This document shows, in pieces, positions 9,634-16,784 of a DNA stretch of 64,000 nucleotides. A program made the position numbers and the translations under genes. Every line of letters starts with the position of its first letter. Positions within the stretch are counted from its first letter, which is position 1. The notes beneath the pieces were generated by a model that had not been told where the DNA came from, did no database searches, and saw only the letters and a program-made list of their open reading frames with translations. Source of the stretch: Nitrospira sp. GTDB taxonomy: Bacteria; Nitrospirota; Thermodesulfovibrionia; Thermodesulfovibrionales; Dissulfurispiraceae. The stretch spans positions 1-64,000 of the forward strand of contig NSJL01000009.1 in the NCBI GenBank assembly GCA_002634385.1. The letters are read 5' to 3'.

Positions 9634-10176
9634 ATGCATGTAAGTTCGAAGTGGGTGATAGGGGAGTTGATCGGCGCGGTGTTGGCGGCAGTGCTGCTCC
9701 GGGCATATCACTATCCTTTACTGGTATCGTACCAGTGGCATAAGCTGCTCCATATCGCGGGTGCGGTGCTGTTCCTGGGCAATATTGTCGTGACGGGCGT
9801 CTGGATGTTCATGGCAGGATGCACCAGGAGCAATCCGGTGCTCCGCTTCGCATCACGGGCAGTGAACTGGGCCGATGCCTTTTTCACGGTGCCGGGCGTC
9901 TTCCTGGTCTTTGTCAACGGGGATATCCTGTCTGTTCGATGGGGCGGGGTATTCCGGACGGGGTGGATTGCTGTCTCGCTTGTTTTATTTGCCGTTTCAG
10001 GGGTGATCTGGGGGGGCTTTTTGCTCAGGTACCAGCACCGGCTCATCGTGCTCTCGGAGAGACAGCAGGCGGCTGAATTCTTTTTGGTGCTTCGCCGGTG
10101 GTATGCCCTGGGCATCCTGGCAACAGTAATTCCCTTTCTTGCCCTGGCTTTGATGGTTTTGAAGCCGCGCTTCTGA
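9634..10176 (+). CDS. DUF2269-like integral membrane protein
   Basis: A 180-aa polytopic protein with about four helices. The segments WHKLLHIAGAVLFLGNIVVTG and ALGILATVIPFLALALMVLKP (quoted only as landmarks) resemble the DUF2269 family of predicted membrane proteins, with conserved His residues in the first helices that could bind heme or metal. I chose the internal ATG because GAGGAG lies 6 nt upstream; an in-frame start exists 57 nt earlier without a ribosome site. Function unknown. Confidence 0.75.
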   Translation: MHVSSKWVIGELIGAVLAAVLLRAYHYPLLVSYQWHKLLHIAGAVLFLGNIVVTGVWMFMAGCTRSNPVLRFASRAVNWADAFFTVPGVFLVFVNGDILSVRWGGVFRTGWIAVSLVLFAVSGVIWGGFLLRYQHRLIVLSERQQAAEFFLVLRRWYALGILATVIPFLALALMVLKPRF

Positions 10177-10258
10177 AGGATGCCGGAAAGGGACGTCTAC
10201 CGGGATACGGCGACACGCCTCTCCCGGGGAGAAGCATGTCGCCCCTTTCCCTGCATTG

Positions 10259-10444
10259 CTACACTTTCTGAAGTTCCGCCCTTTTTACCTTTACCCGGTC
10301 TCCTGAGTCCAATGTGGCCCTGACGATAGCGGAAGCAAAGAACTCCCGCTCCATGCATTCGAGAACTGTGCCCTTATCGAGCTTAACCTCTTTGCCCCCA
10401 ACGGATTCGACAGACTTGCTTTCCCCGACATACTTCACTTTCAT
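10259..10444 (-). CDS. Small hypothetical protein, last gene of the ArsR operon
   Basis: A 61-aa protein beginning MKVKYVGESKSVES, rich in charged residues and predicted mostly beta. GGGGAGGAG is placed 4-5 nt before this ATG. A longer reading from a GTG at 10582 would add a Cys-containing N-terminus, but it has no ribosome site and overlaps the stop of the preceding gene. It lies 134 nt after that gene and is probably co-transcribed. Not recognised. Confidence 0.55.
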   Translation of the reverse strand: MKVKYVGESKSVESVGGKEVKLDKGTVLECMEREFFASAIVRATLDSGDRVKVKRAELQKV

Positions 10445-10578
10445 GTGCTCCTCCCCTACTCTCTGTGCAAAACTGGGCTCAAGGGTTAACAACCCTTCCT
10501 GTACGAGCCCTATAATAAGGTAGCAGTGCGATCCCCTGCATTGCTTCCGCGGGACAGGGCAGTATGTCTTTTTACTCC

Positions 10579-12012
10579 TCACTCGATAAGAACCAGGGCG
10601 AAATAGTTCCAGGTGCCGTAGGTCTCTTTTCTAGAGTCTATCATAAATCCGTTCCTTCTTGCTGTTTTAAATACATCGATGCCGCACGCTTCCATGAGAG
10701 GTCTTATTCTGTTCCTCTTCTGGTCCGTTGTCTGAGACTCAGCCTGAGTCTCTTCCTCTCCCGAAGGTCAGGTGGCCCCGGCGGGACCTGAAGAGAGGGC
10801 CGTCAAAGCGAATGCCTTGTAGTACCCCGCCTGGTAGGCCTCTCCTTCGAGCCGTACCGCTGCCTCGGTGAGGGATTTCCCTTTGGAGCTGTTCATCAGG
10901 ATCGCCGTGCTGTACTCTTTCATTACTTTCTTCGTGCTCTCGGCATCGGGTGCACAGGGCGGGTGGTACGCATCTTTCCCATGGAAAGGACATCCATAGA
11001 GACACTTCCAGCGCACCCACTCCTCCACCGCGACGGTGTCGGTGCTGATTGTTTTCGCCTTGTCGGCACCCAGCTCTCTTGCCCTCTGCACCAGGTTCTC
11101 GATCCCCTTCCCCGGGACGCTCTGCTGTGGCGCCGTTTTCAGGGAGAGGCTTCCGGTTTCTGGGGGACTGGTAGCAAATGCTCCAACAAAGACACTGCCG
11201 CCGAAATAGGGACACCTTCCCTCTCTGCACCCGTGAGGGTGCTTCGAAGGGTACCGGCAGGCGGGGACGCTGCTTCTTCCCAGTGTCAGCCCCCGGCTCT
11301 CCTGCAGGTACTCCACTGCGGTTTCGAGAGCTGTCCGCACATAGGCTTTGCAGCAGCTCGGACCGGTAAGCCCGGTAATGGCGTCGGAAACCCGGTTGGC
11401 CGCTTCCATGGTGACCCGCTGCTCCTCATCCTTCCCGCATTTCGAGCCGGTGAGGACGGCAAAGCACGCCCCTATGGCGGGGGTCACCCCGCAAACGCCG
11501 GTGAGCCCGCAATAGCCGCCGTGCGCCTGCGTTTCCGTCCGCCTGAATACCTCCCGTATTTCCCCGTCGGTGATTCCGGGATGCCCTGCGTTCTTTATGG
11601 CTGCCATCAGAGCGCCCCCTGCAATATAGGCATGCTGGCAGCCGAGCATGGGCAGGTCCGGATGGCTCATCATCACTTCCGCGATTTCCAGGGGATCGCG
11701 GGAAGAGGTCGCCAGGGAAAAGTCCTCGATGATCTTTACCGCCTCCTTGTTATGGCAGGCATCACAGATGAAATGGCCCCGGGGGCACCGAATATGCCCG
11801 GGTTCCGTCTCACCGCAAAAAGAGCACACCGACTCTTCCGCCTGCTCGAGGTAGTGGAGGGGGGTGCTGCATATCATGCAATGTTCCATCCCGGCCTTCG
11901 CAGACTCCTCGACCGGCAGCGGGGACGCTTCCGCAACGGGATCGTTCTGATGCCCCCCGGCATCCTCATCGGAGGGTCAGCAGCTTGAGCTCTTTTTCGT
12001 CTCGTCAATCAT
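10579..12012 (-). CDS. Candidate two-selenocysteine DUF5714-DUF2284 protein
   Basis: The frame has 477 sense codons if TGA at 11977-11979 (codon 12) and TGA at 10768-10770 (codon 415) are read as selenocysteine. Conventional translation gives only 11889..10768 (373 aa). The ATG at 12012 has a GGAGAGAGAG site and begins MIDETKKSSSC-U-PSDED. Next comes a Cys-rich DUF5714 domain (CMIC, CSFC, CDAC, GGYCGLTGVCG, GPSCCKAYVR), then a DUF2284-like domain (VRWKCLYGCPFHG, unusual HPPC in place of CPP). After GAT-U-PSGEEE the frame continues into the family tail RPLMEACGIDVF and ends FALVLIE. The usual DUF2284 GPCxxC cluster is absent where the second U sits. The alternative is a decayed gene with two nonsense codons; two SECIS-like hairpins, an intact frame and nearby selA argue against that. 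Function unknown; possibly redox or metal-thiol chemistry. Confidence 0.65.
10734..10752 (-). promoter_or_regulatory. SECIS-like hairpin for UGA codon 415
   Basis: On the mRNA strand GAGACTCA, loop GGC, TGAGTCTC form a perfect 8-bp stem. The stem begins 15 nt after the TGA, and the apical loop begins 23 nt after it. As I recall, bacterial SECIS elements need a G in the first two loop positions and about 16-37 nt from UGA to loop, and this fits both. No T-tract follows, so it is not a terminator. Confidence 0.6.
11949..11964 (-). promoter_or_regulatory. SECIS-like hairpin for UGA codon 12
   Basis: On the mRNA strand GATGCC, loop GGGG, GGCATC form a perfect 6-bp stem. The stem starts 12 nt, and the loop 18 nt, after the TGA at 11977-11979. 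The G-rich apical loop and spacing match the bacterial SECIS pattern (E. coli fdhF has a similar distance). A weak outer pairing GAT/ATC is possible. Confidence 0.6.
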
Positions 12013-12029
12013 CTCTCTCTCCTTCGCTT

Positions 12030-12317
12030 CTAGAGACACCGGTTCGTACTTTCCTGGCGAGCCCCTGTCGCCTTCATCCGTATCTTTCCCTCCCGTGCCA
12101 GTTTCCCGAGAATGAAAATGACGCTGTCCTGCCTGAGCCTGACATGTTCCGCAACATCCACGGGATCGACGGTGCTTTTGTCTTTGAGGAACTCGAGGGT
12201 CTCCTGTTCAATGGCGCTTATCCAGTCATTGAACAGCCCCCGCAGCTCCGGTGTGGAGTAGGTCGCCAACTCATAGGAATGGCTCACCGCGGACAGGACC
12301 TCTTTACTCATCTCCAT
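12030..12317 (-). CDS. Small winged-helix-like protein in the ArsR operon
   Basis: A 95-aa, mostly helical protein starting MEMSKEVLSAV. The C-terminal half (VDVAEHVRLRQDSVIFILGKL, about 60-80) has the look of a small helix-turn-helix or winged-helix unit. AGGGG lies 8 nt before this ATG; a GTG three codons upstream is an alternative start. The gene ends 17 nt before the start of the selenoprotein candidate, so the two are probably coupled. Role not known; a regulator or adaptor of its neighbour is a guess from context. Confidence 0.65.
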   Translation of the reverse strand: MEMSKEVLSAVSHSYELATYSTPELRGLFNDWISAIEQETLEFLKDKSTVDPVDVAEHVRLRQDSVIFILGKLAREGKIRMKATGARQESTNRCL

Positions 12318-12350
12318 CGGATTCACCCCTGAATCCGTACATTCCTTGAT

Positions 12351-12536
12351 TCAGTACTCGACCATTGCCGTAAGCTGCTGACTCTGCTTTCTGCCGGTCA
12401 GCACCGTCGCAAGCATCTCTTTTTTTTCCGCCTCGTCCAGATCGCTCAGCAGCGCCACAATCAATCCGTCGAGCAGCTCTTTTTTTGCGGCCGGATTCAG
12501 CCCGGTTATAAAACCTTCAATGGTACGATCGCCCAT
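12351..12536 (-). CDS. Hypothetical 61-aa acidic helical protein
   Basis: The protein begins MGDRTIEGFITGLNP and ends TAMVEY. It is all-helical in appearance and has no cysteine. AAGGAGGTG sits 5-6 nt before the ATG, a near-ideal ribosome site, which is the main support for its reality. Third gene of the ArsR operon. Not recognised. Confidence 0.65.
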   Translation of the reverse strand: MGDRTIEGFITGLNPAAKKELLDGLIVALLSDLDEAEKKEMLATVLTGRKQSQQLTAMVEY

Positions 12537-12572
12537 CCTGCACCTCCTTCAAAGATATGTCCACTTATCATT

Positions 12573-12683
12573 TCAGGCACTCACCCTTCTCTTCAGCTCC
12601 CGTATCTCCTCCCTGATTTCCCGGATTTCGTTCCTCATGGCCTTTATCTCGTCCTCCGGCGGCGTTCTATGCTTCCGCTTCAT
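12573..12683 (-). CDS. 36-aa coiled-coil peptide overlapping arsR
   Basis: This short ORF begins MKRKHRTPPEDEIKAM and continues as a regular heptad-like charged helix (EIREIREEIRELKRRV). It overlaps the end of the ArsR gene by 17 nt in another frame and has no clear ribosome site, so it would depend on translational coupling. Codon use resembles the neighbours. A small dimerising partner is possible; so is a chance ORF. Confidence 0.45.
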   Translation of the reverse strand: MKRKHRTPPEDEIKAMRNEIREIREEIRELKRRVSA

Positions 12684-13002
12684 AGGGTTGTGCGTTCACC
12701 GGATCCAGATTATTTATTGTAGAGGACAATGCGACGAGATTCTCCAGAAGGGCGGGTTCGGTAAGCCGGTAATAAATAAAGGGGCCATTCCTCTTGGGGG
12801 TCACGATACTTGTGTCGCGCAATGTTTTAAGGTGAAAGGAGACGAGGGTCTGTGAAAGTCCGGTGGCATTTATTATCTCGGTGACCGAGCAGGTTCCCTT
12901 CCCGATAGACAGGACAATGTTCAGGCGGTTGGGATCTCCCAGAACTTTTAACGTTCTTGCGAGGTTCTCGATAGAAATCGGTATTTTCCCGTTATCAGGC
13001 AT
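12667..13002 (-). CDS. ArsR-family transcriptional repressor
   Basis: A 111-aa winged-helix protein. LKVLGDPNRLNIVLSI is the typical ArsR N-helix, TGLSQTLVSFHLKTL the recognition helix, and RNGPFIYYRL the beta-wing. The alpha-3 ELCxCD metal site is replaced by GTCSVTEI with a single Cys, so the inducer may not be a classic thiophilic metal. It heads a minus-strand operon with three small proteins and the selenoprotein candidate. Direct repeats overlapping its own promoter imply autoregulation. Confidence 0.9.
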   Translation of the reverse strand: MPDNGKIPISIENLARTLKVLGDPNRLNIVLSIGKGTCSVTEIINATGLSQTLVSFHLKTLRDTSIVTPKRNGPFIYYRLTEPALLENLVALSSTINNLDPVNAQPYEAEA

Positions 13003-13012
13003 ATTAGTCTTT

Positions 13013-13063
13013 ACTCATATCAATTTATACTCATATGATATACCAAACCCCTTTTCCTGTCAA
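13013..13063 (-). promoter_or_regulatory. arsR operon promoter and operator
   Basis: On the minus strand TTGACA (13058-13063), 17 nt, TATCAT (13035-13040) is a near-consensus sigma70 promoter. Two direct repeats ACTCATAT (13013-13020 and 13029-13036, plus-strand reading, spaced 16 bp) and the palindrome TCATATGA (13031-13038) cover the -10 and start site. That is where an ArsR repressor would block. The predicted start is about 26 nt before the ArsR ATG. Confidence 0.65.
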
Positions 13064-13124
13064 GGGACCGCGTCCGTACAGGTATGGACATGAGCTGTGA
13101 TGTCAATTCCGGACACCAATCTCC

Positions 13125-13597
13125 TCATGCAGCTAACCCCTTTATGTGAAATTGCCGGAGGAACGCAGCGGGCGACAGAAATCCCAAACACTGCTGCCTC
13201 CGTTGCCGATTGTAGAAGATCTCTATGTATTCCGTAATCTCTCTGATTGCCTCAGCTCTGGTCTTGTAGCGCCGATGATGCACCAACTCGCTTTTTAGCA
13301 CTCCCCAGAAGCTCTCCATAGGAGAATTGTCATAGCAGTTTCCCTTATCGCTCATAGATGCCCTCATCCCAAACTGTTCCAAGAGAGAACGATAATGCTC
13401 TGAGCAATACTGGCTACCTCGATCCGAATGATGCAGAACTCCCTTCCCGGGCCGCTTCACAGACACTGCGCGACACAGAGATTGGCTCACCAGCTCCTTC
13501 GTCATCCGGTCGGACATCGCGTACCCCACGATCTCTTTACTGAAGAGATCCTTATGAGCCGCCAGATAGAGCCACCCCTCCTCGGTGGGAATATACG
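13125..13597 (-). pseudogene. IS3-family transposase (OrfB), 3' exon
   Basis: This encodes the C-terminal part of the rve integrase core from TYIPTEEGWLYLA onward. The second catalytic Asp is in HHSDRGSQY, and the catalytic Glu is in DNSPMESFWGVLKSE. The N-terminal exon lies at 15772-15930. Because the element is truncated on its left, no full transposase can be made even after intron splicing. Confidence 0.85.
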
Positions 13598-13692
13598 GTA
13601 AAAGTAGGTCAGAGGCGCCGTGCGGTTTAGTCGCCGGTTTCCTCTGACCTCTCTCCGAACCGGACATGCACCTTTCGTTATGCATCCGGCTC
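13598..13692 (-). ncRNA. Group II intron catalytic domains V and VI
   Basis: Domain V spans 13657-13692, and domain VI follows to the 3' splice site at 13598, with the branch-point A at 13605. The reverse transcriptase stop codon (13678-13680) lies inside domain V, so the ORF and the ribozyme core share sequence. Confidence 0.85.
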
Positions 13693-15198
13693 TCCAGTGA
13701 TTATTGCGAAATCTGGTGTTTGCATCCATCCGCGCTGGAACCTTTGAACACGCAACTGTCCCATATGAAACAGTTGGGTCTCTCTCAGGATACAAAGGTG
13801 TGCCAAATCATGCGCCCCTGCTTTGGGGTGCTTCTTTTGCATCCATCGCCAGAGACGATCACGTACATACCAGTCAATGCTGGACAGTATGCGCTTTGCT
13901 CCGGTACAGAAGCGGTAGAAGTTGCCCCATCCGCGTAGAATAGGATTGATCATATGGAGTATTGCTGGAAGCGACAGAAGAACATTGCTCCTCGATGTGA
14001 TATGCTTGATGCGATATCGAATATCGAGAACTTTTGCTTTTGGGATTTCAACACGAGGTGTAAACCCGTATCGCTCATCCCATCGCATGCGTACGCGATG
14101 CCCAAGGAAGTTAAAGCCATCCTCTACCGAGGTAATATGGGTTTTCTCCGGCGATAGCCTCAACCCCGTCTTGTCTTTCAAAAATTCTTCGAGTGCCTGC
14201 TTTTCCTTGCAGGCGTCCTCAAGGGTTCCTGATACCAAAACAATGAAGTCATCGGCATAACGGATCGGAAGGAATACCGGACGACCGGCTTTCCCGTCTG
14301 ACATTCGGATATTCATAGCAGCCTTTATCCCATCACAGGTGCGATGGGGACGGAGCTTCTGCTGATGATTCACCCACCGCTCGTATCTCTCCTCGATCAC
14401 GCTGAGCGCGATATTGGCGAGCAGCGGCGAGATGATGCCCCCTTGAGGCGTGCCGGATTCTGTGCGAAGAAACTGCTCATCCGACAGCACTCCTGCCTTC
14501 AGAAACTGCTTGATCGTGTGGTTCACCTTCCTGTCTCCGACACGCTTTCGCACTCGGTCCATCAGGTGATGATGGTCGATATTGTCGAAGCATCCTTTGA
14601 TGTCGCCTTCGATAACCCACTGGTACGGCAGCGCATGACGCTTTCCGTCTTCTGCCTTTGCTCTTGGTCGCATTGCCATGCGGATATGCTCCAAGGCACC
14701 ATGGCATCCTCTGCCAGGTCTGAATCCGTATGAGACATGCCAAAAGCGCGCTTCAAACAACGGCTCCATGATCTGCTTAATCGCGCATTGTACTACGCGA
14801 CCCTTTACGGTCGGTATGCCCAGAGGTCGGAATTCCCCCGGTCTCCCAGGTTTTGGAATCAGTTTGCGTCTTGAGGGGCTCGGCGTGTATCTGCGACATC
14901 GCAGTTCCTGCCGTAGTCTCTCCAGAAACATTGCTTCTCCCAATCCTTGTTGGATACTCCTGACCGTTTTCCCGTCGATGCCCGGCGTCCGCTTGCCTTT
15001 ATTTGCGGCAACTGTTCGCCATGCATACCGCAGATTGTGCAAATTGGTTACCCAATTCCACAAATCCCGGTACTGACCTTCGGGATTTGCCAGACTCCAC
15101 TGATAAAGCTTTCTCTGCACGTTGGGTAGCCAGACCTTGTCGGTCTGATAATCCGAGTCCACGGATTGTTCCTCCGGCTTTGAAACTCTATCGGTCAC
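13678..15198 (-). CDS. ltrA: Group II intron reverse transcriptase/maturase
   Basis: A 506-aa intron-encoded protein. RT domains include GIPTVKGRVVQCAIKQ, SYGFRPGRGCHGAL, GTPQGGIISPLLANI and the catalytic IRYADDF. The maturase X domain follows (LRGWGNFYRFCTGAKR). No HNH endonuclease domain is present after X, as in the endonuclease-minus classes. The last residues (ITGEPDA) are encoded within ribozyme domain V. It should promote splicing and retrohoming of its own intron. Confidence 0.95.
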   Translation of the reverse strand: MTDRVSKPEEQSVDSDYQTDKVWLPNVQRKLYQWSLANPEGQYRDLWNWVTNLHNLRYAWRTVAANKGKRTPGIDGKTVRSIQQGLGEAMFLERLRQELRCRRYTPSPSRRKLIPKPGRPGEFRPLGIPTVKGRVVQCAIKQIMEPLFEARFWHVSYGFRPGRGCHGALEHIRMAMRPRAKAEDGKRHALPYQWVIEGDIKGCFDNIDHHHLMDRVRKRVGDRKVNHTIKQFLKAGVLSDEQFLRTESGTPQGGIISPLLANIALSVIEERYERWVNHQQKLRPHRTCDGIKAAMNIRMSDGKAGRPVFLPIRYADDFIVLVSGTLEDACKEKQALEEFLKDKTGLRLSPEKTHITSVEDGFNFLGHRVRMRWDERYGFTPRVEIPKAKVLDIRYRIKHITSRSNVLLSLPAILHMINPILRGWGNFYRFCTGAKRILSSIDWYVRDRLWRWMQKKHPKAGAHDLAHLCILRETQLFHMGQLRVQRFQRGWMQTPDFAIITGEPDA

Positions 15199-15771
15199 CT
15201 ATCCTCCTTCGCCATGTAAATGACTTTCTCATCCTCAGACTACTACGAGGACTCCGCCCCGCATAACATCCTTCCCCGGTCTCCTCGGATAGCCTGTATT
15301 TCCGTTACAGGCAAATGCTTGCGGTTCCCATGTTCCGGTTTTCAATCTTGAGTCCGTAGGTGCCGTGCTCTACCCCTGGCGGCACAGGAAGATAGTATAA
15401 GAGGAGTGATCTGTCTCCAGATACGGGGTTTGAGTCCGTATCTACCAGTAGGAAACATCAAGTCCCACCAGTTCCGTCCGCAAACCTCTCCGCTCCATCC
15501 AGCCATTGAGAAGTTGCTGCTAAGTACAGAGGCTTCCATCGCACGATTCGTTGTCTTACCATAGACTCTGTGGTAGCCCGGCCTGCACTTGATGGCGTGC
15601 ATCCGGTACAGTTAAGATCGCTCTGCTTATGCCACTCCGCCGTCGGAACCCGGCAGAGCTTTGCGATCCCCTTCTGCCCGATCTCCTCCATCGGGCAGGG
15701 CAACATTGCAGTTGCCGATCGAAAACCAGCAAGCATGTCAAATAACAACTTGCCGTGCCTTCATGGCGCAC

Positions 15772-15930
15772 TGATATCGCTCAGCCATATCTGGTTGGGA
15801 GCAGTTGCCTCAAATTGCTGATTCAGCAAGTTAGCCGCAACCGGAAGGTTGTGCTTAGAATCTGTCGTAGCCTTGTATTTCTTCTTCTGAACACACTGGA
15901 TACCAACGCGCTCTGCATGTCTGAAAGGGG
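15772..15930 (-). pseudogene. IS3-family transposase (OrfB), truncated 5' exon
   Basis: It encodes roughly HAERVGIQCVQKKKYKATT, then the linker SKHNLPVAANLLNQQF and PNQIWLSDI, the segment just before the first catalytic Asp region of IS3 transposases. About the first 80-100 residues of OrfB, and all of OrfA, are missing. The frame continues in the 3' exon only after removal of the group II intron. Confidence 0.8.
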
Positions 15931-16068
15931 AAACAGGCGCGGCAAAAAGGATGAGGGGTGCAAAGAGCGCAGAGGGGAGCTCTTCCCTCACAGGGCTTTT
16001 ACTCAATTATAGCAGGTACGGAGGATGGAAAAGGGGGACCCCTTCATGTTTGTGCGGCATCTATTGCG

Positions 16069-16274
16069 GGAGGCCCCTTCCTTGAGCATCTCGCCTTCTC
16101 CCTGGCCGAGGCCCGCCGCAGCCGCCTGAAATTGAGGGTGGTTGCGGAGGGAGTGGAAAGTGAGGCGCAGAGGGCGTTCCTGACGCTCCATGGGTGCGAT
16201 GAGATCCAGGGATTCCTGGTGGGTGAGCCGCTCCCCCCGGGGAATTCGCCGAGTTCCTCCGGCTGTGCGGATGA
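16069..16274 (+). pseudogene. EAL-domain (c-di-GMP phosphodiesterase) 3' remnant
   Basis: The translation shows LRVVAEGVESEAQRAFL, then CDEIQGFLVGEPLPP, the conserved C-terminal part of EAL domains. At the run of six C and four G (16233-16242) the expected end GEFAEFLRLCG, stop at 16272-16274, is in another frame, so one indel has occurred. Everything upstream of the last third of the domain is absent; the IS3 scar abuts it. This is a dead fragment of a larger signalling gene. Confidence 0.75.
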
Positions 16275-16333
16275 CGGCAGGGATAGGGAAAAAGAGCCCC
16301 GGACACTCCGTTGCGGGAGGGCCCGTGCGGGCC

Positions 16334-16365
16334 TTGACTTTTTTGCCTGCAAGATGCCATTGTAT
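16334..16365 (+). promoter_or_regulatory. Possible cspA promoter
   Basis: TTGACT (16334-16339) and TTGTAT (16360-16365) are separated by 20 nt, longer than usual. They lie upstream of the leader terminator. There is no room for a promoter between that terminator and the cspA ATG, so transcription must begin about here or further up. Confidence 0.25.
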
Positions 16366-16411
16366 TGCCGAAGTTTCAGAAGTTTTTGTGCAGATCGCAA
16401 GAGAACAGGAG

Positions 16412-16447
16412 GACCGCAAAGACTTTTCAACTTTGCGGTCTTTTTTT
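16412..16447 (+). terminator. Intrinsic terminator in the cspA leader
   Basis: A perfect 10-bp stem, GACCGCAAAG and CTTTGCGGTC, with a 9-nt loop, is followed by seven T. It ends only 36 nt before the cspA ATG, within what must be the cspA 5' leader, suggesting transcription attenuation. It could also end an older upstream transcript that read through the EAL remnant. Confidence 0.85.
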
Positions 16448-16483
16448 CTGGGACTTTAGTTCATGTGTAAGGAGGTGCACCAT

Positions 16484-16684
16484 ATGGCGAAAGGAACGGT
16501 AAAATGGTTCAACGAGGCTAAGGGCTTCGGCTTTATCACCGGTGAGGATGGCGTCGATGTGTTTGTCCACTATTCCGCTATCCAGGGCAACGGGTTCAAA
16601 TCCCTTGCCGAAGGTGACAAAGTCAGCTTCGATGTGGAGCAGGGTCCCAAGGGTCCCAAGGCAGTGAATGTGGTAAAGCTATAA
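16484..16684 (+). CDS. cspA: Cold-shock domain protein (CspA family)
   Basis: A 66-aa single cold-shock domain. RNP1 is KGFGFIT and RNP2 is VFVHYSAI, and [17 protein letters not shown] is the canonical start. AAGGAGGTG lies 6 nt before the chosen ATG, so the upstream in-frame start is unlikely. It binds single-stranded RNA/DNA and can melt terminator hairpins, relevant to the terminator in its own leader. Confidence 0.96.
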   Translation: MAKGTVKWFNEAKGFGFITGEDGVDVFVHYSAIQGNGFKSLAEGDKVSFDVEQGPKGPKAVNVVKL

Positions 16685-16700
16685 TTCCACGCGTACCGGT

Positions 16701-16729
16701 CCCCCTGTTACGGCAGGGGGATTTCTTTT
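16701..16729 (+). terminator. cspA terminator
   Basis: CCCCCTG, loop TTACGG, CAGGGGG form a 7-bp stem, followed by ATTTCTTTT, 17 nt after the cspA stop. Confidence 0.85.
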
Positions 16730-16784
16730 GAGAGGAGGTTCGGCATCGGGGTGCCGGGTGGCGGAAGTCTTTCGCTCCCGTGTC

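Larger units (their letters stand above)
13598..15771 (-). mobile_element. Group II intron, 2174 nt
   Basis: Both boundaries can be read. The 5' end is GTGCG, directly after exon sequence GATATCA. The 3' end is CTTTTAC, directly before exon CGTATATT. Domain V (13657-13692) has the usual GAGCCGGATGC...GCATGTCCGGTTC fold with a GAAA loop. Domain VI pairs AGGTCAGAGG with CCTCTGACCT and leaves a bulged A (13605) eight nt from the 3' splice site. Domain IV holds the reverse transcriptase gene. It looks splice-competent. Confidence 0.9.
13101..15930 (-). mobile_element. Truncated IS3-family element split by a group II intron
   Basis: The right end is taken at TGTCAATTCCGGACACC (13101), a TG-starting IS3-type terminus just beyond the transposase stop. 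The left end is missing: transposase homology begins abruptly near 15930, next to an EAL-domain remnant. Removing 13598-15771 rejoins the transposase frame exactly across Ser-Asp-Ile/Thr-Tyr-Ile-Pro. So the intron entered an IS copy that was later, or already, truncated. The IS is not autonomous. Confidence 0.8.

Noticed and set aside
10768-11889. The 373-aa ORF as a complete DUF5714-DUF2284 protein
   Set aside because: It lacks the family C-terminal tail, which is in frame just past the TGA, and its ATG has no ribosome site, while one with a site lies 41 codons upstream in frame.
12573-12575. The TGA ending the 36-aa coiled-coil ORF as a further Sec codon
   Set aside because: The frame after it closes at a second TGA within eight codons, and no hairpin follows at the right distance.
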